A stretch of DNA of 64,000 bases from Pseudacidovorax sp. NFM-22 (GCF_021401245.1 NZ_JACBFY010000004.1:62001-126000), one strand, 5' to 3'; counted from the first letter of the stretch, positions 1-10,850 are shown. Made by a program: numbers and translations. Notes: generated by a model not told the origin, from the sequence alone.

Positions 1-1066
1 CGACCGACGAAAGGGCATCGAGAACACGGCCTCCTTCAAGGCCAACGGCACCGGTCCCTTCCGCGTGCGCGAGCGCCAGCCCAACGTCCGCACGGTGTTC
101 GTGCGCAACATGAACTACTGGGGCAAGATCGAAGGCAATGCGCAGGAGGTGATCTTCACGCCCATCGCCAACCCCGCCACGCGCGTCGCGGCGCTGGTCT
201 CGGGCGAGGTGGACGTGATGGAGCCGGTGCCCGTGCAGGACATCGCCCGCATTAATGCGAGCCCCAGTGCGCGCGTGGTGGTCGGCCCCGAGCTGCGCAC
301 CATCTTCCTGGGCATGGACCAGAAGCGCGACGAGTTGCTGTACTCCAATGTGAAGGGCAAGAACCCCTTCAAGGACAAGCGCGTGCGCCAGGCCTTCTAC
401 CAGGCCATCGACATCAACGGCATCCAGAAGACGGTGATGCGTGGCGCCTCGCGGCCCACGGCGCTGATGGTCGGCCCCGGCATCAACGGCTGGACCGAGG
501 CCCAGGACAAGCGCCTGCCCTACGACCCCGAGGCGGCCAAGAAGCTGCTGGCCGACGCCGGCTACCCCGGTGGCTTCGAGGTCACCATGAACTGCCCGAA
601 CGACCGCTACGTCAACGACGCGCAGGTCTGCCAGGCCGTGGCGGCCAACCTGGCGCGCATCGGCGTCAAGATCAACCTGGCGGCCGAGACCAAGGGCACC
701 TACTTCCCCAAGATCCTGCGCCGCGACACCAGCTTCTACCTGCTGGGCTGGACGCCCACCACCTACGACTCGCACAACGCGCTGGACGCGCTGATGCGCT
801 GCCCCAACGACAAGGACGGCAGCGGCCAGTTCAACCTGGGCGCCTACTGCAATCCCAAGCTCGACGAACTGATCGGCCAGATCAAGTCCGAGACCGACAA
901 GGCCAAGCGGCAGGGCCTGATCGAAGCGGCCTTCAAGATCCACACCGACGACATCGGCCACCTGCCGCTGCACCAGCAGTCGCTGGCCTGGGGCGTGAGC
1001 AAGAAGGTGTCGCTGACCCAGCGCGCCGACAACTTCATGCCCTTCAAGTGGATCAGCATCAAGTGA
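1..1066 (+). CDS. Peptide-type ABC transporter substrate-binding protein (SBP family 5), 5' truncated
   Basis: Periplasmic receptor of a peptide/nickel/opine-class ABC importer. The frame is open from base 2, so the true start lies left of the window and only the C-terminal part (about 355 residues) is present. The early stretch NGTGPFRV and the later AFYQAIDINGI and YDPEAAKKLLADAGYPGG segments are typical of SBP family 5 (DppA/OppA-like). The C-terminus ends naturally at a TGA (1064-1066). Permease and ATPase genes follow in the same direction, so it is the receptor of that system. Substrate cannot be read from the sequence; dipeptides, oligopeptides or opines are all possible. Confidence 0.88.
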   Translation, partial: DRRKGIENTASFKANGTGPFRVRERQPNVRTVFVRNMNYWGKIEGNAQEVIFTPIANPATRVAALVSGEVDVMEPVPVQDIARINASPSARVVVGPELRTIFLGMDQKRDELLYSNVKGKNPFKDKRVRQAFYQAIDINGIQKTVMRGASRPTALMVGPGINGWTEAQDKRLPYDPEAAKKLLADAGYPGGFEVTMNCPNDRYVNDAQVCQAVAANLARIGVKINLAAETKGTYFPKILRRDTSFYLLGWTPTTYDSHNALDALMRCPNDKDGSGQFNLGAYCNPKLDELIGQIKSETDKAKRQGLIEAAFKIHTDDIGHLPLHQQSLAWGVSKKVSLTQRADNFMPFKWISIK

Positions 1067-1207
1067 TCGTCCGGGCGTGAGGGCCGCCATCGGCTGAGTC
1101 CCACGCCGGCACCGCCCCGGCCGTGCAAGACGGCGGCCGGGCGGCATGCCCTTCGCTTTGCATGGCCCCGGGCGCCTCGTCGCACGGCGCCCAGAAACTT
1201 TCCCCCG

Positions 1208-2119
1208 ATGAAGAACACGCTCCTCCGTTGGTTCGACAGCGATGTCGGCCACAGCTTCAGGACCTCGCCCGTGGCGGTGGCGGCGGCGGTCATCGCCTTC
1301 GTCTGCATCTTCTGCTCGGTGTTCGCCGGCTGGGTGGCGCCGCACAACCCCTTCGACCTTGCTTCGCTGGAGCTGGGCGACGCGCGGCTGCCGCCGGCCT
1401 GGAGCGAGGGCGGCAGCAGCAAGTACCTGCTGGGCACCGACGACCAGGGGCGCGACATCCTCTCGGCGCTGATCTACGGCGCCCGCATCTCCCTGGTGGT
1501 GGGCGTCGTCTCCGTCATCCTCTCGGTGGTGGTGGGCGTGCTGCTGGGCCTGCTCGCGGGCTTCCTGGGCGGCTGGCTCGATGCCTTCCTGATGCGGCTG
1601 TGCGACGTGATGCTGTCCTTTCCGCCCATCCTGGTGGCGCTGCTGATCGCAGGGGTGGGCCGGGCGCTCTTTCCCAATGCGCACGAGTCGCTGGCCTTCG
1701 GCGTGCTCATCATCTCGATCTCGCTCACCGGCTGGGTGCAGTACGCGCGCACGGTACGCGGTTCCACGCTGGTGGAGCGCAGCAAGGAGTACGTGCAGGC
1801 CGCACGCGTCACCGGCGTGGCGCCGCTGCGCATCATGCTGCGCCACGTGCTGCCCAACGTGACGGGGCCGGTGCTGGTGCTGGCCACCATCCAGGTGGCC
1901 ACGGCCATCATCACCGAGGCCACGCTCAGCTTTCTGGGCGTGGGCGTGCCGCCCACCTCGCCCTCGCTGGGCACGCTGATCCGGGTGGGCAACGACTACC
2001 TGTTCTCGGGCGAGTGGTGGATCACCGTCTTTCCCGGCGCCATGCTGGTGCTGATCGCGCTGTCGGTGAACTTGCTGGGCGACTGGCTGCGCGATGCCTT
2101 GAACCCCCGGCTGAGATGA
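1208..2119 (+). CDS. Peptide-type ABC transporter permease, DppC/OppC-like
   Basis: Inner-membrane permease of 303 residues. It has an N-terminal membrane segment around residues 21-43, a periplasmic stretch with the family motif LLGTDDQGRDILS near residue 78, and a run of further membrane helices. The ATPase-docking EAA loop is visible as EYVQAARVTG near residue 195. These features assign it to the DppC half of the DppB/DppC pair. The usual DppB gene is not between the receptor gene and this one: only 141 bp separate them. DppB must lie upstream of the window, elsewhere, or be missing. Two ATPase genes follow at 2253 and 3320. Confidence 0.9.
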   Translation: MKNTLLRWFDSDVGHSFRTSPVAVAAAVIAFVCIFCSVFAGWVAPHNPFDLASLELGDARLPPAWSEGGSSKYLLGTDDQGRDILSALIYGARISLVVGVVSVILSVVVGVLLGLLAGFLGGWLDAFLMRLCDVMLSFPPILVALLIAGVGRALFPNAHESLAFGVLIISISLTGWVQYARTVRGSTLVERSKEYVQAARVTGVAPLRIMLRHVLPNVTGPVLVLATIQVATAIITEATLSFLGVGVPPTSPSLGTLIRVGNDYLFSGEWWITVFPGAMLVLIALSVNLLGDWLRDALNPRLR

Positions 2120-2233
2120 CTCCCCCAGTCTTCGCGGACTTCGTTCCGCTCCGCCAACCCCCTCAAGGGGGCACATCCAGCGGCCCGGCCGAGCCGGTTC
2201 CGCGGATGTCCGCGCATGGCCTGCTCCGCGGCC
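2120..2233. repeat. Structured intergenic repeat, copy R1
   Basis: The 114 bp after the permease stop contain CCCCCT/AGGGGG arms near 2156-2170, an outer helix ACATCC (2173-2178) with GGATGT (2204-2209), an inner hairpin CCGGC-cga-GCCGG (2185-2197), and the tail GCATGGCCTGCTCCGCGGCC (2214-2233). The same 20-nt tail and the same helix order recur at 10922-11054 with different helix sequences. It sits between two genes of one apparent operon, so it would be transcribed within the mRNA. Confidence 0.75.
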
Positions 2234-2252
2234 TTTTGTTCAGGGGATACGC

Positions 2253-3319
<1,067 letters not shown>

Positions 3320-3323
<4 letters not shown>

Positions 3324-4360
3324 GTGCCGTGCTGGCTTCTTCTGACCCCCATGGAGCGGCAGCGGCAACTCCGCCCCTGGTCGTCGCCCATGACCTGGCC
3401 CGCACCTTCGACGTGTCGGCGCCCTGGCTCAATCGCGTGCTGGAGCGCAAGCCCCGCACGCTGCTGCATGCCGTCGACGGCGTGAGCTTCGAGATCGAGC
3501 GCGGCAAGACGCTGGCGCTGGTGGGTGAATCGGGCTGCGGCAAGAGCACCGTCGCCCGCCTGCTGGTGGGCCTGTACGAGCCCACGCGCGGCGGCATGCG
3601 CTTCGACGGCCAGGATGCGCATGCGGCCTACCGCACGGCCGCGGGCCGGCAACTGCGCCGGCGTATCCAGATGATCTTCCAGGACCCGTACGCCAGCCTC
3701 AATCCGCGCTGGGTAGTGGAAGACATCATTGCCGAGCCGCTGCGCGAGCACGGCATCCTGCGCGAGAAGGCGGCGGTGCGCGAGCGCGTGGGCGAGCTGC
3801 TGCGCTCGGTGGGCCTGTCGCCGCTGGACATGACCAAGTACCCGCACCAGTTCTCGGGCGGGCAGCGCCAGCGCATCTCCATCGCGCGGGCTCTGGCCAC
3901 GGCGCCCGAGTTCCTGGTCTGCGACGAGCCCACCTCGGCCCTGGACGTGAGCGTGCAGGCCCAGGTGCTCAACATCATGAAGGACCTGCAGCGCGAGCGG
4001 GGCCTGACCTACCTGTTCATCTCGCACAACCTCGCCGTGGTGCGCCATGTGAGCGATCAGGTGGGCGTGATGTACCTGGGCCGGCTGGTGGAGCTGGCGG
4101 ACAAGGCCGAGCTCTTCGCGCAGCCGCGCCATCCGTACACGCGCATGCTGCTGGATGCGATCCCGCAGATGCATGCGACCGGCCGCTCGCGCACGCCCGT
4201 GCAGGGCGAGGTGCCCAATCCGCTCAATCCGCCCACGGGCTGCGCCTTCCATCCGCGCTGCCCGCATGCCAACGCGCGCTGCTCGTCCGAGCGGCCGGCG
4301 CTGCTGTCCATCGGCGGCGTGCGCGTGGCCTGTCACGCGGTGGAAGAGGGGCGCATCTGA
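3320..4360 (+). CDS. Peptide-type ABC transporter ATP-binding protein, DppF/OppF-like
   Basis: Second ATPase of the importer, 346 residues. Walker A GESGCGKS is near residue 69, the signature FSGGQRQR near 178, Walker B FLVCDEP follows, and the C-terminal CAFHPRCP motif belongs to the oligopeptide C-terminal extension. The frame is open far upstream of 3320, but the ATG overlapping the preceding TGA gives the expected N-terminus. It closes the importer gene set; a new transport operon starts 119 bp downstream. Confidence 0.92.
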
Positions 4361-4436
4361 TCCGTTGAGAGCGGGGGCGCCGCGCCAGCGGTAGTTCCAC
4401 CGATGCCCGCCGCGGGGTGGGGGCGTAAGGTCGGCA

Positions 4437-4458
4437 GCCCGGTCCGGCGACGCCGGGC
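4437..4458 (+). terminator. Weak terminator-like hairpin
   Basis: GCCCGG pairs with CCGGGC around a 10-nt loop and is followed by a pyrimidine run (CCTTCTCTTTCC), not a clean T tract. It lies between the peptide importer genes and the next ABC system, so it may separate the two transcripts. The run is also close to the ribosome-binding region of the gene at 4480, so a leader role is possible. Confidence 0.35.
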
Positions 4459-4479
4459 CCTTCTCTTTCCGGAATCAAG

Positions 4480-5511
4480 ATGCCCCGACAACAACAGACC
4501 TTCCGCCGCGCCTTCATGGCGGCGGCCCTCGCCACCGCCGCATCGGCCGCCAGTGCCCAGCAGGTCAACGTCATCTGCTCCGTGCAGGCCGACTGGTGCA
4601 ACATGATCGCCACCGTCTATGCGCGCACCACTGGCGTCAAGATCAACCTGGCGCTCAAGGGTTCGGGCGAGGCGCTGGCCCAGCTGATCGCCGAGCGCGA
4701 CAACCCCAAGACCGACGTCTGGTTCGGCGGCACCGGTGACCCGCACCTGCAGGCGGCCGAGCAGAACCTCACCCTGGAATACAAGTCGCCCACGCTCACG
4801 CAGCTGTACCCGTGGGCGCAGCAGCAGGCGCAGCAGTCGGGCTTTCGCACGGTGGGCATCTATTCGGGACCGCTGGGCTTCGGCTACAACACCGAGCTGC
4901 TGGCCAAGAAGAAGCTGCCGGTGCCGCGCAGCTGGGCCGACCTGCTCAAGCCCGAGTACAAGGGCGACATCCAGGTGGCCAACCCCGCATCCAGCGGCAC
5001 GGCCTACACCATGATCGCTACGCTGGTGCAGTTGATGGGCGAAGACAAGGCTTTCGAATACCTCAAGGGCCTGCACAAGAACATCTCGGCCTACACCCGT
5101 TCCGGCACCGCGCCGATCAAGGCGGTGGCGCGCGGCGAGACGGCAGTGTCGATCAGCTTCGTGCACGACGCGCCGCAGGAGAAGATGCAGGGCTTCCCGG
5201 TCGAGACGGTGACGCCCGCCGAAGGCACCGGCGCCGAGATCGGCTCCATGAGCATCGTGAAGGGCGCCCGCAATCTGGAGCAGGCCAAGAAGTTCTACGA
5301 ATGGGCGCTGACGCCCCAGGCGCAGGCCTTCGGCGCGGCGGCCAAGCAGTACCAGCTGCCGTCGAACAAGGCCACGGTGGTCGACCCCAACGTGCCCGAC
5401 TTCAAGAAGATCAAGCTGATCAACTACGACTACAAGACCTACGGCGCCAGCGCCGAGCGGCGACGCCTGATCGCCCGCTGGGAAAAAGAAGTCAACTCGC
5501 TGCCCCGCTGA
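4480..5511 (+). CDS. ABC transporter periplasmic substrate-binding protein, AfuA/FbpA-like
   Basis: 343 residues with a Sec signal peptide (hydrophobic stretch ending AASAQQ near residue 28). The body carries features of the iron(III)/2-aminoethylphosphonate-type receptors of SBP family 1: TDVWFGGTGD near residue 75, SGPLGFGYNTE near 125 and VANPASSGTAY near 165. It is followed without a gap by a double permease and then a FbpC-like ATPase, the full gene set of this importer class. Family members bind ferric iron, phosphonates, sugar phosphates or thiamine. The iron-coordinating tyrosine pair cannot be assigned with certainty here, so the substrate stays open. Confidence 0.88.
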   Translation: MPRQQQTFRRAFMAAALATAASAASAQQVNVICSVQADWCNMIATVYARTTGVKINLALKGSGEALAQLIAERDNPKTDVWFGGTGDPHLQAAEQNLTLEYKSPTLTQLYPWAQQQAQQSGFRTVGIYSGPLGFGYNTELLAKKKLPVPRSWADLLKPEYKGDIQVANPASSGTAYTMIATLVQLMGEDKAFEYLKGLHKNISAYTRSGTAPIKAVARGETAVSISFVHDAPQEKMQGFPVETVTPAEGTGAEIGSMSIVKGARNLEQAKKFYEWALTPQAQAFGAAAKQYQLPSNKATVVDPNVPDFKKIKLINYDYKTYGASAERRRLIARWEKEVNSLPR

Positions 5512-7710
5512 GTGCGCGCGCTCCGTTCGAATGCGGCGGCCTGGTCGTGCATCGCGATCGGGCTCGTCGCCTATGCGCTGCTGCCCTGGTATGCGATCCA
5601 GGACACCAGCTGGTGGCAGGCGCTGCCCGGCATCTGGCGTGAAGGCGATGCAGCCAACGGCCTGATCCAGGGCGCCCTGCAGGGCCGGCCGTGGCTCTTC
5701 GCGGGACTGGCTGGGCTGGTGCTGTGCATGGTCGGCGCGGGCCTGCCACCGGGTCGGGCCCAGGGCCGCTGGTGGCTGGCAGGCGGCGGCCTTGGCGCAC
5801 TGGCGCTGGCCGTGTCGGGCCTGGCCATCGGCGCGCGCGGCTGGAGCTTCGCCGCACTCAACACCTTGTTCGGCGAGCTGCAGGTCAACCAGTTCGGCAT
5901 CGGCATCGGCGGCTTCGTCGTCTTCGCCATGCTGGTCGTGCTGGCCGCCTTCGGCCTGGCGCGGCTGGGCTTCTTCCGCGGCGACCTGTTCGTCTCCGCG
6001 GCCGTGGTCGGCTGTGGGCTGGTGCTGCTGATGTTCATCGGCTGGCCGGTGGGCAAGGCGCTGTCGGCGGCCTTCTTCGACGAGGACGGGCATGCCTCGC
6101 TCGCGGCCTTCGGCGCGCGGGTGTTCACCGAGCGCATCTGGGGCCTGGGCTGCGTGGGCGGCGGCACAAGCTGCGGCGTGGCCTGGAACACGCTGTTGCT
6201 GGCCCTGCTGACGGCCGCCGGCACCACCTTCCTCGGCACGCTGATCGCACTGATGGCCGAGCGCGGTGCGCGCCGCTGGCAGGGGCCGCTCAAGGTGGTG
6301 GCCCTGTTGCCCATCATCACGCCGCCCTTCGTGGTCGGGCTGGGGCTGATCCTGCTCTTCGGCCGCGCGGGCGTGGTCAACCAGGCGCTCGAAGCGTGGT
6401 TCGGCATTCCGGCCACGCGCTGGTTCTACGGCCTGCCGGGCATCCTGACGGCGCAGCTCTTCGCCTTCACGCCCATCGCCTTCATGATCATGCGCGGCGT
6501 GGTGCAGGGCATCGCGCCCAGCCTGGAGGAGGCGGCGCTGATGCTGCGGGCCGACCGCTGGCACACCTTCCGCACCGTGACGCTGCCGTTGCTCAAGCCG
6601 GGGCTGGCCAATGCCTTCCTGGTGGGCTTCATCGAGAGCATTGCGGACTTCGGCAATCCGGTGGTGGTGGGCGGCCAGTATTCGGTGCTGTCCACCGACA
6701 TCTTCTTCGCCATCGTGGGCGCGCAATACGACCAGGGTCGGGCCGCGTCGCTGGCCTGGGTGCTGACGATTTTCGCGCTGCTGGTGTTCGCGGTGCAGCG
6801 CGGGCTGCTGGGTCGGCAGAACTTCACCACCGTCAGCGGCAAGGGCGATGCCGGCGTGCCCATGCCGCTGCCCACGGGCGTGCTGCGCACGGTGCAGTGC
6901 GTGGCGCTGCCGTGGATCGGCTTCACCGTGGTGGTCTACCTGTTCGCCTTCGCAGGCGGCTTCGTGCAGACCTGGGGGCGTGACTACACGCTCACGCTGC
7001 AGCACTTCCGCACCGCCTTCTCGCTGGAGTGGGGCCAGTTCGGGCTGGTGTGGGCCGGCACGGCCTGGAACTCGCTGTGGACCACGCTCAAGCTGGCGGG
7101 CCTGTCGGCACCCCTGACGGCGGGGCTGGGCCTGCTGATCGCCTGGCTGCTGGCGCGCAACGAATTCAAGGGGCAGGGCGCCTTCGAGTTCGCGGCGCTG
7201 CTGGCCTTTGCGATTCCGGGCACGGTGCTGGGCGTGAGCTACATCCTGGCCTTCAACGTGCCGCCGCTGGAGCTGACGGGCACGGGCCTGGTGATCGTGC
7301 TGTGCTTCATGTTCCGCAACCTGCCGGTGGGCGTGCGGGCGGGTACGGCGGCCTTCAAGCAGCTCGACCGTTCGCTGGACGAGGCCTCGCTCATGCTGCG
7401 CGCCTCCACCGCGCAGACGCTCATGCGCGTGGTGCTGCCGCTGCTCAAGCCGGCGCTGGTGGCGGCGCTGGTCTACAGCTTCGTGCGGGCCATGACCACG
7501 GTGAGCGCGGTGATCTTCCTGGTCACGGCCGAGAACGAACTGGCCACCACCTACATCATCGGCCGCGTGGGCAATGGCGACTATGGCGTGGCGCTGGCGT
7601 ACTGCACGGTGCTGATCGTGCTGATGTCGCTGGCCATCGCGCTGATCCAGTTGCTGGTCGGCGAGCGCCGCCTGGGGCGCCGCAAGGTGGCCCAACCTGT
7701 CGCCGCATGA
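5512..7710 (+). CDS. Fused double-module ABC transporter permease, FbpB-like
   Basis: 732-residue inner-membrane protein with two homologous permease halves. Each half has an ATPase-docking EAA loop: EEAALMLRADRW near residue 340 and DEASLMLRASTA near residue 623. Both loops are followed by a nearly identical LPLLKP. FbpB-type permeases are fused in this way, though usually 500-600 residues; here extra N-terminal hydrophobic segments (about residues 10-160) precede the first module. The start is a GTG directly after the TGA of the receptor gene, so translation is probably coupled. Confidence 0.9.
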   Translation: MRALRSNAAAWSCIAIGLVAYALLPWYAIQDTSWWQALPGIWREGDAANGLIQGALQGRPWLFAGLAGLVLCMVGAGLPPGRAQGRWWLAGGGLGALALAVSGLAIGARGWSFAALNTLFGELQVNQFGIGIGGFVVFAMLVVLAAFGLARLGFFRGDLFVSAAVVGCGLVLLMFIGWPVGKALSAAFFDEDGHASLAAFGARVFTERIWGLGCVGGGTSCGVAWNTLLLALLTAAGTTFLGTLIALMAERGARRWQGPLKVVALLPIITPPFVVGLGLILLFGRAGVVNQALEAWFGIPATRWFYGLPGILTAQLFAFTPIAFMIMRGVVQGIAPSLEEAALMLRADRWHTFRTVTLPLLKPGLANAFLVGFIESIADFGNPVVVGGQYSVLSTDIFFAIVGAQYDQGRAASLAWVLTIFALLVFAVQRGLLGRQNFTTVSGKGDAGVPMPLPTGVLRTVQCVALPWIGFTVVVYLFAFAGGFVQTWGRDYTLTLQHFRTAFSLEWGQFGLVWAGTAWNSLWTTLKLAGLSAPLTAGLGLLIAWLLARNEFKGQGAFEFAALLAFAIPGTVLGVSYILAFNVPPLELTGTGLVIVLCFMFRNLPVGVRAGTAAFKQLDRSLDEASLMLRASTAQTLMRVVLPLLKPALVAALVYSFVRAMTTVSAVIFLVTAENELATTYIIGRVGNGDYGVALAYCTVLIVLMSLAIALIQLLVGERRLGRRKVAQPVAA

Positions 7711-7741
7711 AGCGCACAAGAGAAACACGGAAGACGCACAG

Positions 7742-8791
7742 ATGAGCGACGGCATCGAATTTCGCAACGTCACCAAGCGCTACGGCAGCGACGCCAATGC
7801 GCCGCTGGCGGTCAAGGGCATCAGCTTCGAGGTGCCCAAGGGCACGCTGACCACCATCCTCGGCCCCTCGGGCTGCGGCAAGACCACCACGCTGCGCATG
7901 ATCGCGGGGCTGGAGTCGCCCACCTCGGGCCAGATCCTCATGGGCGGGCGCGACGTCACCACGCTCGGCCCGGCCGAGCGCAACGTGTCGATGATGTTCC
8001 AGAGCTACGCGCTCTTTCCGCACATGAACGTCATCGAGAACGTGGCGTATGGCCTGCGCATGAGCCGCGTCGCCAAGGCCGAGGCGGCCGCGCGCGCCCG
8101 CGAGGCGCTGCGCGGCGTCGGGCTGGTGGGCTTCGACGAACGCCTGCCCAGCGAGCTGTCCGGCGGCCAGCAGCAGCGCGTGGCCCTGGCGCGCGCGCTG
8201 GTGCTGGAGCCGGCCGTGCTGCTCTTCGACGAGCCGCTGTCCAACCTGGACGCCCGCCTGCGCCGCGAGATGCGCGAGGAGATCCGCGCCATCCAGCAGC
8301 GCCTGCAGCTCACGGTGGCCTACGTCACGCACGACCAGGGCGAGGCGCTGGCGGTGAGCGACCAGATCATCGTGATGGACCATGGCGTGATCGCCCAGCG
8401 CGGCACGCCGCAGGCGCTCTACAACCAGCCCGAGAGCGAGTTCGTGGCCGGCTTCATGGGCGAGGCGATGGTCTTCGCCGCCCAGGTCGAGGCCGATGGC
8501 CGGGTGCGCCTGGGCCCGCTCGCCCTGGTGCCGCCGCGCCCGCTGGCGCCGGGTCCGGTGAAGGTCGCAGTGCGGCCCGAGGCCTGGCGCATCGGCGTGA
8601 CCGACGGGCTGCCGGCCACCTGCACCAAGGCGGCCTACCTGGGCCATGGCTATGACTACGGCTTCAAGACCGAGCTCGGCGAACTGTTCGTCGTCTCGAA
8701 TGACGCACTGCAGCCGCTGCGACCCGGCGACACCACCGTGCTGTCGCTGGGCATGCAGGGCGTCTCCGTCGTGCAGGCTCGCGCCGGCTGA
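7742..8791 (+). CDS. ABC transporter ATP-binding protein, FbpC/PotA-like
   Basis: 349-residue ATPase of the importer encoded at 4480-7710. Walker A GPSGCGKTTT is near residue 41, the signature LSGGQQQR near 139 and Walker B LLFDEPLSNLD follows. The C-terminal ~100 residues form a TOBE-like domain (GPVKVAVRPEAWRIG), as in CUT1/FbpC/PotA ATPases. It lies 31 bp after the permease gene on the same strand and closes this operon. The next gene begins 91 bp downstream with its own ribosome-binding site. Confidence 0.93.
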   Translation: MSDGIEFRNVTKRYGSDANAPLAVKGISFEVPKGTLTTILGPSGCGKTTTLRMIAGLESPTSGQILMGGRDVTTLGPAERNVSMMFQSYALFPHMNVIENVAYGLRMSRVAKAEAAARAREALRGVGLVGFDERLPSELSGGQQQRVALARALVLEPAVLLFDEPLSNLDARLRREMREEIRAIQQRLQLTVAYVTHDQGEALAVSDQIIVMDHGVIAQRGTPQALYNQPESEFVAGFMGEAMVFAAQVEADGRVRLGPLALVPPRPLAPGPVKVAVRPEAWRIGVTDGLPATCTKAAYLGHGYDYGFKTELGELFVVSNDALQPLRPGDTTVLSLGMQGVSVVQARAG

Positions 8792-8882
8792 GCGGCGGCC
8801 CTTCCTTTCGCTTCTTCATCGCTCGGTCATCCTGGCCGGCCAGCATGCGCGGTTCCGTACAACGAAGCATGGGGGAAGCGCC

Positions 8883-10850
8883 ATGGATCGACGCCTGATC
8901 GGCACACTCGCGGCCGCCCTCTGCCTGGGCCTGTCGGCCTGCGGCGGCTCGTCCACGCTGCAGGTCGGCAGCGCCACGCCTGCGTCGGCTTCATCGGCAC
9001 CCGCGCCACCGCCGGCGCCCGCCCTGGCGGCCGGCCCCGCGTCGGCACCGCTGGAGCTGACGGTGCTGCACATCAATGACCACCATTCCAACCTGGCTGC
9101 CAGGACGCGCACCCTGCAGCTGCAGGCGGGCTACGCCACGCGCAGCACCGTGAGCGTCGAGGCCGCCGGCTTTCCGCGCGTGACGGCCGCCATCAAGCAG
9201 CTGGCCGCCGGCAAGGCCAACGTGCTCAAGCTGCATGCGGGCGATGCGCTCACCGGCACGCTGTTCTTCAACCGCGCCGGCGCCGACGGCGAGGCCGACG
9301 CGGCGCTGATGAACACCGTCTGCTTCGACGCCTTCACGCTCGGCAACCACGAGTTCGACAAGGGCGACACCGGCCTCAAGAACTTCCTGGACCTGCTGCG
9401 CCAGGGCCGCTGCAAGACGCCCGCGCTGAGCGCCAACGTCGTCTTCGGCGCCAACTCGGCGCTCAACCCGGCGCGCGCGCCGGGCGCCGTGCAGCGTTCC
9501 ACCGTGGTCGAGCGCAGCGGCCAGAAGATCGGCATCGTCGGCCTGACCATCGCGGACAAGACCAAGGCGTCGTCCAGCCCCGACGCCGACACCACCTTCG
9601 AGGACGAGACCATTGCCGCCCAGCGCGAGATCGACCGCCTGCGCGCCCAGGGCATCGACAAGATCGTGCTGATGAGCCATATCGGCTACGAGTACGACCT
9701 GCAGGTGGCCAAGGCCCTGTCGGGCGTGGACGTGGTGGTGGGCGGCGATTCGCACACGCTGCTCGGCCCGGCCGCGCTCACGACGCTGGGCGTGGGCTCG
9801 CCCGCCGGCGCCTATCCGACGCAGGTCACCAACAAGGACGGCAAGCGCGTCTGCGTGGTGCAGGCCTGGGAATACGCGCAGGTGGTGGGCGAGCTCAAGG
9901 TCAGCTTCGACGCCAACGGCGACGTCACGGCCTGCAGCGGCACGCCCCATGTGCTGGTGGGCGACAACTACACGCTGGGCGGCAAGGCGCCCACGGATGC
10001 GCAGCTCAAGGCCATCCAGGCCGACGTGGCGGCCACCCACGGGCTGCTCTACACCGTCGCGCCCGATGCCAACGCAAGCGCGGTGCTCAAGCCTTTCGCC
10101 GACCGCATCGAGGTCTTCAACAAGACGGACGTGGCCGCGGCGATCGAAGAGCTCTGTTCACGCCGCGTGCCGGGCGGCGCCGGCACGGTCGACCATTCGC
10201 GCTCCAGCACTGGCTGCAACACGCTGGGCAGCGTGTCGCTGCGCGGCGGCGACATCCAGCAACTGGTGGCCCAGGCCTACCTGGAAGTGGCGCAGAAGAA
10301 ATACGGCGGCGCCGACCTCTCGCTGCAGAGCGGCGGCGGCGTGCGCATTCCGCTGGTGCCCGGCAAGGTGACGGCGGCGCAGGTGATCCAGGTGCTGCCC
10401 TTCGGCAACATGCTGTTCCGCCTGGACGTCACCGGCGCCGAGGTGAAGGCCATGCTGGAGGACGGCCTCGATGCCGTCTACGGCACGGGCGGCACCACCG
10501 GCCCCTATCCCTACACCGGCGGCCTGCGCTTCGACGTCGATGCGCGCCTGGCCAAGGGCGCCCGCGCCCGCAACATCGAGGTGCGCGATGCGAAGACCGG
10601 CGCCTGGGCCGCGCTGGACGCCGGCAAGACCTACAAGCTCTTCGTGCTGAGCTTCAACGCCAATGGCGGCGACGGCTACAAGGCCCTGGCCGCCGTGCCG
10701 GCCGCCCGGCGCCTGGATATCGGTGTGCTCGATGCCGACGCGTTCATGGACTACATCCAGTCGCAGGCCAGGGACGCGAGCACTGGCCTGCCGGCGCTGA
10801 AGAAGCTGCCGACGGATCTGTACAGCACCAAGAGTTACCAGGCGCCCTAA
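8883..10850 (+). CDS. 5'-nucleotidase / UshA-type metallophosphatase lipoprotein
   Basis: 655 residues. The ATG at 8883 follows GGGGGAAG; a longer open frame upstream is discounted. A lipoprotein signal peptide ends in the lipobox LSAC (Cys20), followed by an Ala/Pro-rich linker. The calcineurin-like phosphatase domain has HINDHHSN near residue 63 and GNHEFD near 154, both metal-binding motifs. The 5'-nucleotidase C-terminal domain includes QSGGGVRIPL near residue 481 and the FNANGGDGY substrate-loop motif near the end. It probably hydrolyses nucleotides or other phosphate esters at the outer membrane. It is monocistronic and convergent with zwf. Confidence 0.9.
   Translation: MDRRLIGTLAAALCLGLSACGGSSTLQVGSATPASASSAPAPPPAPALAAGPASAPLELTVLHINDHHSNLAARTRTLQLQAGYATRSTVSVEAAGFPRVTAAIKQLAAGKANVLKLHAGDALTGTLFFNRAGADGEADAALMNTVCFDAFTLGNHEFDKGDTGLKNFLDLLRQGRCKTPALSANVVFGANSALNPARAPGAVQRSTVVERSGQKIGIVGLTIADKTKASSSPDADTTFEDETIAAQREIDRLRAQGIDKIVLMSHIGYEYDLQVAKALSGVDVVVGGDSHTLLGPAALTTLGVGSPAGAYPTQVTNKDGKRVCVVQAWEYAQVVGELKVSFDANGDVTACSGTPHVLVGDNYTLGGKAPTDAQLKAIQADVAATHGLLYTVAPDANASAVLKPFADRIEVFNKTDVAAAIEELCSRRVPGGAGTVDHSRSSTGCNTLGSVSLRGGDIQQLVAQAYLEVAQKKYGGADLSLQSGGGVRIPLVPGKVTAAQVIQVLPFGNMLFRLDVTGAEVKAMLEDGLDAVYGTGGTTGPYPYTGGLRFDVDARLAKGARARNIEVRDAKTGAWAALDAGKTYKLFVLSFNANGGDGYKALAAVPAARRLDIGVLDADAFMDYIQSQARDASTGLPALKKLPTDLYSTKSYQAP

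Noticed and set aside
4333..7776. 1147-codon open frame on the minus strand opposite the ABC genes
   Set aside because: It is the complement of well-supported transporter genes. Its translation is His/Arg/Gln-rich low-complexity sequence, the usual shadow of GC-rich coding DNA.
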